Assembly: GCA_004144865.1 (NCBI GenBank)
Contig: SEAY01000013.1
Span: 1-64,000 of the forward strand
From: Comamonadaceae bacterium
GTDB lineage: Bacteria; Pseudomonadota; Gammaproteobacteria; Burkholderiales; Burkholderiaceae_C
Reading direction: 5' to 3'
DNA: 64,000 nucleotides
Below are positions 16,399 to 24,971 of the stretch, piece by piece; within the stretch, counting starts at the first letter, position 1, and every line of letters starts with the position of its first letter. The position numbers and the translations under genes were made by a program. Below the pieces are notes generated by a model. It saw only the letters and a list, made by a program, of their open reading frames with translations. It was not told the DNA's origin and did no database searches.

Positions 16399-17283
16399 TC
16401 AGTCGCGCAGCACCTTCTCAGCCAGCTCGCGCAGGATGGACAGCGAGGGCGGCTCGGCGCGCCCGGCGAGGGTCACCAGGCCGAAGCGGGCCGTGGAAGC
16501 GAGGGCGGGCTTCACGGGGAGCTCCACCAGGTCCGGCGCCGAAGCGCGGATGGCGAGCAGCACCGCGTCGCTCGCCCGGACCACTTCGACCAGGCTGGCG
16601 ATCTCCTCGCAGCGCAAGGTCACGCACTCCCGGGGGTGCGCCGAGGGGCCGTAGCGTTCGACCAGGATGCGCGCCACTTCGTCGCTGAGCGGCGTGGAGG
16701 CGATCGGGTACTGGCGCAATGCGGGAAAGCGCAGGACACCTCGCACGCGCAGCAATGGATGTCCCTTGCGGCACATGAAGACACCCCGCATCTCGGACAA
16801 CGTGACCACCCGCAGGTCCGGCGCCGGCGACAGGGACCGCGCGTCGATCACCAGCGCGTCGAGCTCGCGCTCGCGCAAGCCTTGCACCAGGCGTTCCGTG
16901 TTGCCGCGGCTGATGGTCAGGTGCATCGCGGGATGGCGCTGCGCCATCTCGCGCAGCAGCGGCGCCATCAGCATCGCGCCCGGGCCCGAGCCCATGCCCA
17001 CCCGCAAGCTGCCGGCGCGGCCTTCGCGCATCCGGTGGCCGCTGGCCGCCAGTTCATCCACCTCGAAGACGATGTGTCGGGCCCGCTCCAGCACTTCGCG
17101 GCCGAAGGGCGTGGGTTCGCTGCGGCGGCCTATGCGATCGAAGAGCGGCTGCCCCATCTCGTCTTCCAGCGCACGGATGCTGCGGCTCAAGGCAGGCTGC
17201 GTCAGGAACAGGGCTTCCGCGGAGCGGCTGAACGAGCCGCTCTCGGCCAGCGCGATCAGGTGGCGCAGCTGCACCAGCGTCAT
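16399..17283 (-). CDS. LysR-family transcriptional regulator
   Basis: The product is 294 residues. The N-terminal helix-turn-helix reads LRHLIALAESGSFSRSAEALFLTQPALSRSIRALEDEMGQPLFDR, followed by the linker helix and a two-lobed effector domain beginning SLRVGMGSGPGAMLMAPLL. It is divergent from the Bug/M20 pair (146 bases between start codons) and followed by another Bug gene, so it may control both sides. The spacer contains GCAT-N8-ATGC, a weak candidate for a LysR site. An amide or acyl-amino acid effector is a guess based on the M20 gene. Confidence 0.9.
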   Translation of the reverse strand: MTLVQLRHLIALAESGSFSRSAEALFLTQPALSRSIRALEDEMGQPLFDRIGRRSEPTPFGREVLERARHIVFEVDELAASGHRMREGRAGSLRVGMGSGPGAMLMAPLLREMAQRHPAMHLTISRGNTERLVQGLRERELDALVIDARSLSPAPDLRVVTLSEMRGVFMCRKGHPLLRVRGVLRFPALRQYPIASTPLSDEVARILVERYGPSAHPRECVTLRCEEIASLVEVVRASDAVLLAIRASAPDLVELPVKPALASTARFGLVTLAGRAEPPSLSILRELAEKVLRD

Positions 17284-17429
17284 GGCAGCGGTGTCCCATT
17301 CATTCGAATCATGCTAGCACGTACAACAATGCATTGGACGTCATGCGGGCGAGTTCCTAGGATGCGCCCGACCCCCGCCTTCCGGCAGGGGCGAAAACAT
17401 CGACGGCGCCTCGCGCCGCAGGAGACAAC

Positions 17430-18410
17430 ATGAACCCCCTCGTGCAGCGTTCGATCGCCCTCCTCGCCGGCATGCTGCTGGCCGCCGGCGCGGCGGCCCA
17501 GGCCTACCCCGCCAAGCCCGTCAACCTGATGGTGCCGTACCCCGCCGGCGGCCCGTCCGACGCCATCGGCCGCATCTTCAGCACGCCGCTGGGCAAGGAG
17601 CTCGGCCAGACCGTGCTGGTGGAGAACCTCGGCGGCGCCAGCGGCGCGATCGCGGCCCAGAAGGTGTTGGCGGCCCCCGCCGACGGCTACTACATCTTCC
17701 AGGGCTCGCCCAACGAAGTGATCCTGTCGCCGCTCGCCAATGCCTCGGTGCGACTGAAGGCGGAGGACTTCCGCCTGGTGGCCCCGATCGCCGACGCCGT
17801 GATGGTGGTGCTGACGCGCAAGGACCTGCCCGTGAACAACGTCGACGAGCTGATCGCCCTGGCGCGCAAGTCGAGCGACAAACCCCTCAGCTACGGCAGC
17901 GTGGGCGTCGGCTCGCTCTACCACTTCATCGTGGAGAACATGCAGCAGGTGACGGGCATCAAGGCCACGCACGTCCCCTACAAGGGCAACGCGCCGCTGC
18001 TGCAGGACGTAGGCGGCGGCCAGGTGGACTTCGCCGTGCTGGTGTACAGCGCGGCGATGGGCGCGATGGCGGAACAGGGCCGGCTGAAGGTGATCGGCCA
18101 GCTGGGCGCTCAGCGGTCCGAACTGCTGAAGAACGTGCCGACGGTCAGCGAAGGGCAGGCGCTGAAGAACTTCCACTACAAGACCTGGACGGGATTCATG
18201 GTGCCGAAGAACACCCCCGAGCCGGTGGTGCAGCGACTGCATGCCGCCGTGGGCAGGACGCTGAAGGATCCCTCCGTGCTCTCGCAGCTGACCCTGCAGA
18301 CGCAGGAGCCGTCGGCGCCGATGTCGCTGGCCGACGCCGCGAAGTACTTCGAGACCGAAACCGCGCGCTACCGTGCGCTCGCGAAGGCCATCAACCTGCA
18401 GCCGCAGTGA
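17430..18410 (+). CDS. Bug-family substrate-binding protein paired with M20 amidohydrolase
   Basis: The product is 326 residues: signal peptide MNPLVQRSIALLAGMLLAAGAAAQA, then YPAKPVNLMVPYPAGGPSDAIGRIFSTPLG. VENLGGASGAIAAQKVLAAPADGYYIFQG and HVPYKGNAPLLQDVGGGQ complete the family pattern. CAGGAG precedes the ATG. The M20 gene begins 7 bases after the stop codon, which suggests that the bound ligand, or a derivative of it, is what the amidohydrolase cleaves. Confidence 0.9.
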   Translation: MNPLVQRSIALLAGMLLAAGAAAQAYPAKPVNLMVPYPAGGPSDAIGRIFSTPLGKELGQTVLVENLGGASGAIAAQKVLAAPADGYYIFQGSPNEVILSPLANASVRLKAEDFRLVAPIADAVMVVLTRKDLPVNNVDELIALARKSSDKPLSYGSVGVGSLYHFIVENMQQVTGIKATHVPYKGNAPLLQDVGGGQVDFAVLVYSAAMGAMAEQGRLKVIGQLGAQRSELLKNVPTVSEGQALKNFHYKTWTGFMVPKNTPEPVVQRLHAAVGRTLKDPSVLSQLTLQTQEPSAPMSLADAAKYFETETARYRALAKAINLQPQ

Positions 18411-18417
18411 CGCCGCG

Positions 18418-19611
18418 ATGACCTACCTGCTCCAGGCGTTGACCGAGCGCGCCGGCGAATTCATCCGCCTGCGCCGCGACATCCACCGCAACCCCGAGCT
18501 CGCCTTCGAGGAACACCGCACCGCGGCCCTGGTGGCGGACAAGCTGGAAGGCTGGGGCTACGCGGTGGAGCGCGGCGTCGGCGGCACCGGCGTCGTCGGC
18601 CGCCTCGTGCGTGGCGAAGGCTCTCGCCGCCTGGGGCTGCGGGCCGACATGGACGCACTGCCGATCGTGGAGGCGAGCGGTCGGGAGTGGGCAAGCGCGC
18701 GCGCGGGCGTCATGCACGCCTGCGGCCATGACGGCCATACCGCCATGCTGCTCGCGGCCGCGCGGCACCTGGCCGAGCAAGGCCGCTTCAGCGGAACGCT
18801 GAACCTCGTGTTCCAGCCCGCGGAGGAAGGCGGCGGCGGCGCGCTGCGGATGATGGACGACGGGCTGTTCGAGCGCTATCCCTGCGACGCCGTCTTCGCC
18901 ATGCACAACATGCCCGGCATCCCGCAGGGGCACATGGTGATGCGCGAGGGGGCCATGATGGCGTCGAGCGACTACGCGACCATCGTCCTCAGCGGCGTCG
19001 GCGGGCACGGGGCCATGCCGCACAAGGCCGTCGACCCGCTGGTGGCGGCCGCCAGCATCGTGATGGCGCTGCAGACGATCGTCTCGCGCAACATCGATCC
19101 CCTGCAGCCGGCCGTGGTCACCGTGGGCGCCCTGCATGCCGGCCACGCCAACAACGTCATTCCGGCCACGGCCACGCTCGAACTCACGGTGCGCGCGCTG
19201 GATCGCGATGCGCGGGCGACGCTCGAGCGCCGCATCCGCGAGCTGGTGCAGTTCCAGGCGCAAAGCTTCGGCGTCGAAGCGGACATCCAGTGGCGTCCGG
19301 GCTATTCGGTGCTCGTGAACTCCGCGGAAGAAACCGCTTTCGCCCGCGAGGTTGCAGTGGAGCTGCTCGGAGCGGATCGGGTGACGCTGCAAGGAGAGCC
19401 GCTGACGGGCAGCGAGGACTTCGCCTTCATGCTGGAGCGCGTGCCGGGCAGCTATGTGTTGATCGGCAACGACGGCGATCCGTCGCAGGCCGGTTCATCC
19501 TGCATGGTGCACAACCCCGGATACGACTTCAACGACGGCAACATCGCGGTTGGGTCGGCGTATTGGGTGCTGCTGGCGGAGCGGTTCCTCCCGGTCGGGA
19601 CGCAGCACTGA
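18418..19611 (+). CDS. M20 family amidohydrolase (hippurate hydrolase/IAA-amino acid hydrolase type)
   Basis: The product is 397 residues from ATG 18418. The DIHRNPELAFEEH start, HACGHDGHTAML metal motif (about residue 100) and FQPAEEGGGGA catalytic/metal Glu segment identify the M20D amidohydrolases. The dimerisation domain has GVGGHGAMPHKAVDPLVAA, and GSEDFAFMLERVPGSY supplies the last metal ligand. These enzymes cleave N-acyl amino acids in the cytoplasm. Coupling to a Bug binding protein suggests scavenging of an acylated or amidated acid. Confidence 0.92.
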   Translation: MTYLLQALTERAGEFIRLRRDIHRNPELAFEEHRTAALVADKLEGWGYAVERGVGGTGVVGRLVRGEGSRRLGLRADMDALPIVEASGREWASARAGVMHACGHDGHTAMLLAAARHLAEQGRFSGTLNLVFQPAEEGGGGALRMMDDGLFERYPCDAVFAMHNMPGIPQGHMVMREGAMMASSDYATIVLSGVGGHGAMPHKAVDPLVAAASIVMALQTIVSRNIDPLQPAVVTVGALHAGHANNVIPATATLELTVRALDRDARATLERRIRELVQFQAQSFGVEADIQWRPGYSVLVNSAEETAFAREVAVELLGADRVTLQGEPLTGSEDFAFMLERVPGSYVLIGNDGDPSQAGSSCMVHNPGYDFNDGNIAVGSAYWVLLAERFLPVGTQH

Positions 19612-19657
19612 GCGCAGCGTCCCAGGCGACCGCGCCGCGTGCATGGCTCCCGGCAAT

Positions 19658-20587
19658 TTAACTCAGCAGCGCGTCCACTTCCCGCCGGTCCGGCATCGAG
19701 GCCTGGGCGCCGGGCCGCGTCACGCAGATGGCAGCGGCGCGGATCGCATGGCGGATCGCATCCTGCATGCTGCGCCCTTCCACCAGCAGCGCCGCCAGCG
19801 CGCCTATGAACGTGTCGCCGGCCGCGGTGGTGTCGACCGCCTGCACCGCCACGGCATCGAAGTGCTGCGTTCCCGCAGCCGACGACCACACCACGCCCTC
19901 GCGTCCGAGCGTGACGAGCACGTCGCCGGGCCCGCGCTCGCGCAGGATGCGCGCGGCCTGCGCAGCGTTGTCGCGCGTCACGGCCGGCAAGCCCGAAAGC
20001 AGGCGCGCCTCGTTCTCGTTGACCACCAGCATGTCGATCAGCGGCCACAGCGTGGCCGGCAGCTCCCGCGCCGGCGCGGGATTGAGCAGCACCTTGCAGC
20101 CGGCCGCGTGCGCCTCGGCGGCGGCTTGCGCAACCGCGGCCATCGGAACTTCGAGCTGCAACAGCAGCAGGCCGGCGGCTTGCAGCCGGCTGCCCAGCGC
20201 CCTGGCGTCGGCGACGTCGACCAAGGCATTCGCTCCGGGAATGACGGCGATGCAGTTCTGCGCGCCGTCGTCCACCATGATCATCGCCACGCCGGTGCTC
20301 TGACCCGCCGCCGTGCCCACGCCGTCGGCCGCGACGCCTTGGCGCGCCAGCTCCGCGCGCAGTTCGGCGGCGAAGCCGTCGTCGCCCAGCCGCCCCACCA
20401 TCTCGACCCGCGCACCTTGGCGCGCGCAGGCCACCGCCTGGTTCGCGCCCTTGCCGCCGGGGTTGGAGAGGAAGCCGTGGCCCGTGAGGGTCTCGCCGGG
20501 CTCGGGCATGCGCGGAACACGGGCCACCAGGTCCATGTTCAGGCTGCCGAAGACGACGACTCCCGAGCGCACGGCCGCCTTGTTCAC
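19658..20587 (-). CDS. rbsK: Ribokinase-like PfkB sugar kinase
   Basis: The product is 309 residues, the typical ribokinase length, from a GTG overlapping the rpiB stop (GTGA). The family signatures are VVFGSLNMDLVARVPRMPEPGETLTG and NPGGKGANQAVACARQG at the N-terminus, and VDTTAAGDTFIGALAAL, with the catalytic Asp in TAAGD, near the C-terminus. It phosphorylates ribose or a related sugar, and with RpiB it would feed the pentose phosphate pathway. As last gene of an eight-gene operon with an amino-acid-type ABC transporter, its true substrate may not be ribose. Confidence 0.88.
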   Translation of the reverse strand: MNKAAVRSGVVVFGSLNMDLVARVPRMPEPGETLTGHGFLSNPGGKGANQAVACARQGARVEMVGRLGDDGFAAELRAELARQGVAADGVGTAAGQSTGVAMIMVDDGAQNCIAVIPGANALVDVADARALGSRLQAAGLLLLQLEVPMAAVAQAAAEAHAAGCKVLLNPAPARELPATLWPLIDMLVVNENEARLLSGLPAVTRDNAAQAARILRERGPGDVLVTLGREGVVWSSAAGTQHFDAVAVQAVDTTAAGDTFIGALAALLVEGRSMQDAIRHAIRAAAICVTRPGAQASMPDRREVDALLS

Positions 20588-21033
20588 TTGAACGCGCTGT
20601 CCATCTCGTGCAGCTTCGCCACCCGGCGGCGGTAGTCCTCGTTGTCCTCGAACTCCGCTTCCAGGAAGGACTCCACCAGGTCGTTGGCCAGCCAGGGGCC
20701 GACGATCTGGGCGCCGATGCACATCACGTTCACGTCGTCGTGCTCCACGCTCTGGTGGGCCGAGTGGATGTCGTGGCAGACCGCGGCGCGGATGCCGCGC
20801 ACCTTGTTGGCCGCGATCGAGGCGCCGACGCCGGTGCCGCACACCATGATGCCGCGCTGCGCCTCGCCGGACAGCACCTTCGCCGTCAGCGCGCGCGCGA
20901 TGTCCGGGAAGTCCACCGGCTTCGGATCGTGGCTGCCGACGTCGACCACCTCGTGGCCGAGCGCCTTGATGTGGGCGATCACGCCGCCCTTGAGGGACCA
21001 GCCTGCGTGGTCCGAGCCGATGACGATTTTCAT
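20584..21033 (-). CDS. rpiB: Ribose-5-phosphate isomerase B / sugar-phosphate isomerase RpiB
   Basis: The product is 149 residues beginning MKIVIGSDHAGWSLKG. The RpiB landmarks are GSDHAG, DFPDIARALTAKV, the active-site Cys region GIMVCGTGVGASIAANKVRGIRAA, and HDDVNVMCIGAQIVG. AGGAAG lies upstream of the ATG; the track's longer version has no support. RpiB interconverts ribose 5-phosphate and ribulose 5-phosphate, and relatives act on allose 6-phosphate or deoxy sugars. It is directly coupled to the ribokinase gene. Confidence 0.93.
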   Translation of the reverse strand: MKIVIGSDHAGWSLKGGVIAHIKALGHEVVDVGSHDPKPVDFPDIARALTAKVLSGEAQRGIMVCGTGVGASIAANKVRGIRAAVCHDIHSAHQSVEHDDVNVMCIGAQIVGPWLANDLVESFLEAEFEDNEDYRRRVAKLHEMDSAFK

Positions 21034-21056
21034 GGGTGCGTACTTCCTTCCTGCGT

Positions 21057-21842
21057 TTACTTGGTCATGGAGGCGGGCAGCGCCACGCCGTAGTACTTCT
21101 TGTAGATGTCGCTCAGCTTGCCGTTCTTCAGGTTGGCGGCGACCCATTCGTTCAGCTTGGCCTGCAGGCGCGGCTCGCCCTGCTTGGTGCCGATGGCCAG
21201 GTCGAAGTTGCGGATCACGAACTTCGGCTCCCACGGCTTCGCCGGGTTCTTGCTGGAGATGGCGTTGACCAGCGCGACCGACGTGGCCACCACATCGGCC
21301 TGTCCGGTGGCGCCGGCGGTCACCATGGTGGCGTCGTCGTCATAGCGCACGACCTTGAAGCCCTTCTCGTTGGCCATGCCGGACAGCTCGGTGTCCTGCG
21401 TGGTGCCGCGCGTCACGGTGACGCTCTTGCCCTTCAGGTCCGCCCAGTCCTTGATCGCGGCGGACTTCGGCGCGCCGACCACCGACTGCAGCACGGCGTA
21501 GGGCTTGGAGAAATCGATCACCTTGGCGCGCTCCGGCGTCACGGACAGGGTAGAGACGATGATGTCGGCCTTGCCGGTGTTGACGTTGGGGATGCGGGTG
21601 GCGCCGGTGGTGGGCACCCATTCGATCTCCAGGCCCCAGTCCTTGGCCAGCAGCTTGGCGGTCTCGACGTCGGAGCCGGTCGGCTGCATGTTGCTGTCCA
21701 TCATGCCGGCCGGCGGGATCGCGAAGTCGGTGGAGATGCGGATCTTCTTCGCCTTCATGATGTCGTCCAGCAGGTCGGCATGGGCGGCCATCGCGGCGAC
21801 GGTGAGGCAGGTCGCCACGAGGGCGGTACGGAACAGGGTCAT
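21057..21842 (-). CDS. Polar-amino-acid-type ABC transporter substrate-binding protein
   Basis: The product is 261 residues: signal peptide MTLFRTALVATCLTVAAMAAHA, then the SBP family 3 fold (KIRISTDFAIPPAGMMDSNMQPTGSDVETAKLLAKDWG, TGKADIIVSTLSVTPERAKVIDFSKPY). It would deliver ligand to the two permeases and ATPase encoded upstream in the same operon. A hairpin-forming repeat lies between the ATPase gene and this gene and may raise or uncouple its expression. The family usually binds amino acids or opine-like compounds, which contrasts with the sugar kinase and isomerase downstream. Confidence 0.9.
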   Translation of the reverse strand: MTLFRTALVATCLTVAAMAAHADLLDDIMKAKKIRISTDFAIPPAGMMDSNMQPTGSDVETAKLLAKDWGLEIEWVPTTGATRIPNVNTGKADIIVSTLSVTPERAKVIDFSKPYAVLQSVVGAPKSAAIKDWADLKGKSVTVTRGTTQDTELSGMANEKGFKVVRYDDDATMVTAGATGQADVVATSVALVNAISSKNPAKPWEPKFVIRNFDLAIGTKQGEPRLQAKLNEWVAANLKNGKLSDIYKKYYGVALPASMTK

Positions 21843-21879
21843 GTTGTCTCCTTCGGTCTCTCTCGTTGAAAAAAATCTT

Positions 21880-21950
21880 CCGTCATTCCCGCGGAGGCGG
21901 GAATCCAGGGCTTCGGAAGCTCTGGATCCCCGCCTCCGCGGGGATGACGG
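21880..21950. repeat. REP-like intergenic inverted repeat
   Basis: CCGTCATTCCCGCGGAGGCGG... pairs with ...CCGCCTCCGCGGGGATGACGG over about 29 bases per arm with a short loop. The CGTCATTCCCGC / GGGATGACG ends are those of a widely dispersed betaproteobacterial intergenic element. It sits inside the operon between the ATPase gene and the binding-protein gene, where such hairpins often stabilise the upstream message or attenuate read-through. Confidence 0.8.
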
Positions 21951-22703
21951 TCAAAGGTCGCTCTGCACGAACTGCTTCAATTCGGGGGTCTGCGGGTCGG
22001 TGAGGATGTCGGCGCTGCCCTCCTCCCACACGCGGCCGGCGTTCATGAAGACGACCTGGTCGGCGATGCGGCGCGCGAACGCCATCTCGTGCGTGACCAT
22101 CACCATCGTCATGCCGCCGGCGGCGAGCTCCTCGATCACCTTCAGCACCTCGCCGGTGAGCTCGGGGTCGAGCGCCGACGTGACCTCGTCGAACAGCATC
22201 ACCTTGGGCTGCATGGCCAGCGAGCGGGCGATCGCCACGCGCTGCTGCTGGCCGCCGGACAGCTGCTCGGGGTAGGCCAGCGCCTTCTCCGCCAGGCCGA
22301 CTTTGGCCAGCACGGCGTGCGCGAGTTCGCGGGCCTGCGCCTTGTCCACGCCCTTGGCCGCGCGCGGCGCCAGCATGATGTTCTCTTCGATGTTCAGGTG
22401 CGGGAACAGGTTGTAGCTCTGGAACACGATGCCGACGTCCAGGCGCAGCGCCTTCAGGTCCACGTTGGGGTCGTCCACGCGGCGGCCGCACACGGTGATC
22501 TGGCCGCTGTCCACGGTCTCCAGCCGGTCGATGCAGCGCAGCGCCGTGCTCTTGCCGGAGCCGCTGCGGCCGATGATGGCGGTGACCTGGCCGCGCTGCG
22601 CCTGCAGGTTCACGCCGGCCAGCACCTTGTGGGCGCCGAAGCTCTTGTGCACGTCGCGCAGCACCACGGCCGCTTCGCCGTTTTTGTCGAGGGGAGTGTT
22701 CAT
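21951..22703 (-). CDS. Amino-acid-type ABC transporter ATP-binding protein
   Basis: The product is 250 residues. Walker A is GRSGSGKSTALRC, the Q-loop is VFQSYNLFPHL, the ABC signature is LSGGQQQRVAIARSLA, Walker B is VMLFDEVTSALDPEL and the H-loop is MVTHEMAFA. All catalytic elements are intact. The ATG overlaps the permease stop (ATGA). It is the cytoplasmic ATPase that powers the permease pair encoded just upstream. The stop codon falls right at the REP-like repeat. Confidence 0.95.
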   Translation of the reverse strand: MNTPLDKNGEAAVVLRDVHKSFGAHKVLAGVNLQAQRGQVTAIIGRSGSGKSTALRCIDRLETVDSGQITVCGRRVDDPNVDLKALRLDVGIVFQSYNLFPHLNIEENIMLAPRAAKGVDKAQARELAHAVLAKVGLAEKALAYPEQLSGGQQQRVAIARSLAMQPKVMLFDEVTSALDPELTGEVLKVIEELAAGGMTMVMVTHEMAFARRIADQVVFMNAGRVWEEGSADILTDPQTPELKQFVQSDL

Positions 22704-23398
22704 GTGAGCGAAAGGGTGGCGGGCTGCGGCAGGACGACGCCCTCCTGCTGGCGCGCGGCGGCGCCGCGGCGCTCCAGGCGCTGGCTCCAGCGCGAGAGCG
22801 GGTAGCAAAGCGAGAAGTAGATCGCCGCGATGATCACGTAGATGACGAAGGGCTCGAACACCGAGTTGTTGATCAGCTGGCCGGCGCGGGCCAGCTCCAC
22901 GAAGCCCACCACCGAGGCGAGCGAGGTGTTCTTGACGATCTGCACCATGAAGCCCACGGTGGGCGGCGTCGCGATGCGGATCGCCTGCGGCAGCACCACC
23001 AGCCGCATGCGCTGGATGCGGGTGAGCGCCAGGCACTCGGCTGCCTCCCACTGCGCGCGCGGCACCGACTGGATGCAGCCGCGCCAGATCTCGCCCAGGT
23101 AGGCCGAGACGTAGACGGTCAGCGACACGCTCGCGGCGGTGAGCGGCGAGATCTGCAGGCCCAGCGCCGGCAGGCCGAAGAACGACATGAACAGGATCAC
23201 CAGCAGCGGCGTGCCCTGGATCAGCTGCACGTAGCCGGCGGTCACGATGCGCACGGCCTTCGAGGGCGAGATGCGGCACAGGGCGACAACCAGCCCGAGC
23301 AGGCCGCCGCCGACGAAGGCGATCAGCGACAGGCCCAGCGTCCAGGCCGCGCCCTGCAGCAGGAACAGCAGGTGGTTCGCGTTGAGGGCGGTGTTCAT
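22700..23398 (-). CDS. Amino-acid-type ABC transporter permease 2
   Basis: The product is 232 residues beginning MNTALNANHLLFLLQGAAWTLGLSLIAF. The HisM/HisQ-type permease pattern is present: TPLLVILFMSFFGLP, then the EAA-loop segment QWEAAECLALTRIQRMRLVVLPQAIRIATPP. The expected membrane helices are visible. Start and stop overlap both neighbours by four bases (ATGA), implying tightly coupled translation with the first permease and the ATPase. The track's longer ORF begins inside the upstream permease gene. Confidence 0.92.
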   Translation of the reverse strand: MNTALNANHLLFLLQGAAWTLGLSLIAFVGGGLLGLVVALCRISPSKAVRIVTAGYVQLIQGTPLLVILFMSFFGLPALGLQISPLTAASVSLTVYVSAYLGEIWRGCIQSVPRAQWEAAECLALTRIQRMRLVVLPQAIRIATPPTVGFMVQIVKNTSLASVVGFVELARAGQLINNSVFEPFVIYVIIAAIYFSLCYPLSRWSQRLERRGAAARQQEGVVLPQPATLSLT

Positions 23399-24072
23399 AG
23401 CGACGTCCCCAGCCGGCGGCGGCGCGGGAACAGCAGCAGCCCCAGTCCCCAGAACCCGGCGCGCATCGCCAGCGACAGCAGCACGTAGCCCAGCCCCACC
23501 AGGATGTAGGTCTCGAACGGCCGGTAGGTGTCGGACTGCACGAAGTTCGCCACCGCCGTCAGCTCCTCGGCGGAGATCTGCGAGCAGATCGAGGAGGCGA
23601 GCATCAGCAGCACGAACTGGCTGGTCAGCGCCGGGTACACGCGCTCCATCGCGGGCAGCAGCACCACGTGCCAGTACACCTGGCGGCGACTCAGGGCCAG
23701 GCACTCGGCCGCCTCGATCTGCCCCTTGTGGATGGAGTCGAAGCCGGCGCGCATGATCTCGGTGGCGTAGGCGCCGACGTTGATCGTCAGGGCCGCGAGC
23801 GCCACGGTGAAGGCCGGCAGCTTCAGCCCGATGCTGGCCAGCCCAAAGTACACCAGGAAGATCTGCACCAGCAGCGGCGTGTTGCGGATCACTTCCACGT
23901 ACGTGGTCGCCGCGCGCCGGGCCCAGCCGACCTGGCTGCGCCTGGCGATCGCACCCAGCGTGCCGATCGCAAAGCCGATCAGCGTGGCGCCGGCCGCCAG
24001 CTTCATCGTCATGAACGCGCCGTCCAGGAACATCGGCCAGCGCGAGAGGACCGCTGCGAAGTCGAGGGTCAC
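23395..24072 (-). CDS. Amino-acid-type ABC transporter permease 1
   Basis: The product is 225 residues from a GTG overlapping the dehydrogenase stop (GTGA): MTLDFAAVLSRWPMFLDGAFMTMKLAAGATLIGFAIG. RNTPLLVQIFLVYFGLASIG and the EAA loop KGQIEAAECLALSRRQVYWHVVLLPAMERVYPAL identify it as a polar amino acid ABC permease. It is probably a heterodimer partner of permease 2, since both carry the same motif set but differ in sequence. Confidence 0.92.
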   Translation of the reverse strand: MTLDFAAVLSRWPMFLDGAFMTMKLAAGATLIGFAIGTLGAIARRSQVGWARRAATTYVEVIRNTPLLVQIFLVYFGLASIGLKLPAFTVALAALTINVGAYATEIMRAGFDSIHKGQIEAAECLALSRRQVYWHVVLLPAMERVYPALTSQFVLLMLASSICSQISAEELTAVANFVQSDTYRPFETYILVGLGYVLLSLAMRAGFWGLGLLLFPRRRRLGTSL

Positions 24073-24971
24073 GCGCGCTCCTGCCCGCTCATGCGGTCGT
24101 ACACGCGGAACAGCGCCTGGTTGCCGTTGGCTCCCTCGCCGTGGGCGCGCGCGTCCAGGTACTGGGTGGTCACCAGGGCGGTGGCCGGCAGCGGCACGCT
24201 GGTCTCCTGCGCCTGCTGCGCCACCAGCCGCAGGTCCTTGAGCATCAGGTCGATGCGGAAGCCGGCGCTGGCGTCGCCCTCGATCATCTGCGGGCCGAGC
24301 TTGTCCAGCATCCAGGATGCGGCCGACCCGCCCAGCAGCACCTTGCGCAGCAGTTGCAGGTCGACGCCCGCGGCGCGCCCGAGCGCCAGGGCCTCGCAGA
24401 TCGCCTGGATGTTGATGCCGCAGATCAGCTGGTTGCACAGCTTCACCATCTGGCCGGCGCCGCTGTCGCCCACGTGCGTGATGGTGGTGCCCATCGCGGA
24501 GAAGAAGCGCCTCGCGCGCTCGAAGGCCGCCGCATCGCCACCCGCCATGATGGACAGCGTCGCATTCTTCGCCCCGAGCGGCCCGCCGGAGACCGGCGCA
24601 TCGATGAAATCCACGCCGGCCTTGCGCAGGTCCGCATGGATGCGACGCACCGCGCCGGGGGCGATGGTGCTCATGTCGATCACCAGCCTTCCCTGCGGCG
24701 GATGGGCCAGCAGCCCGCCGGCGCCGTAGACGACGGCTTCCACGTCAGGGGTGTCGGGCAGCATGGTGATCACCGCGTCGGCCCCTTCGATCGCCGCCGC
24801 GATGCTGGCGGCGGCGCGGATCCCGTGGGAGGCCAGCGCCTGCACGGCCTCGGCGCGCACGTCGTACGCCGCGACGCGGTGTCCCGCCTTCGCGAGGTTG
24901 AGCGCCATCTCGCGGCCCATCGTGCCGATGCCGATGAATGTCACGGCGCCGGGCTGGTTGCTCGGGGTCAC
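24069..24971 (-). CDS. Beta-hydroxyacid dehydrogenase (2-hydroxy-3-oxopropionate reductase / 3-hydroxyisobutyrate dehydrogenase family)
   Basis: The product is 300 residues from a GTG overlapping the GntR stop. The NAD(P) motif is FIGIGTMGREMALNLAKAGHRVAAYDV, the substrate-binding segment is FIDAPVSGGPLGAKNATLSIMAGG, and the catalytic Lys lies in GAGQMVKLCNQLICG. These define the GarR/HIBADH family, which reduces or oxidises short hydroxyacids. It is second in the operon, between the regulator and the transporter. Its presence suggests the imported compound yields a hydroxyacid or tartronate-semialdehyde-like intermediate. Confidence 0.9.
   Translation of the reverse strand: MTPSNQPGAVTFIGIGTMGREMALNLAKAGHRVAAYDVRAEAVQALASHGIRAAASIAAAIEGADAVITMLPDTPDVEAVVYGAGGLLAHPPQGRLVIDMSTIAPGAVRRIHADLRKAGVDFIDAPVSGGPLGAKNATLSIMAGGDAAAFERARRFFSAMGTTITHVGDSGAGQMVKLCNQLICGINIQAICEALALGRAAGVDLQLLRKVLLGGSAASWMLDKLGPQMIEGDASAGFRIDLMLKDLRLVAQQAQETSVPLPATALVTTQYLDARAHGEGANGNQALFRVYDRMSGQERA

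Noticed and set aside
17284-17429. LysR T-N11-A operator in the LysR/Bug spacer
   Set aside because: GCAT-N8-ATGC is present but short; many similar matches are expected by chance, so it is not listed as a feature.
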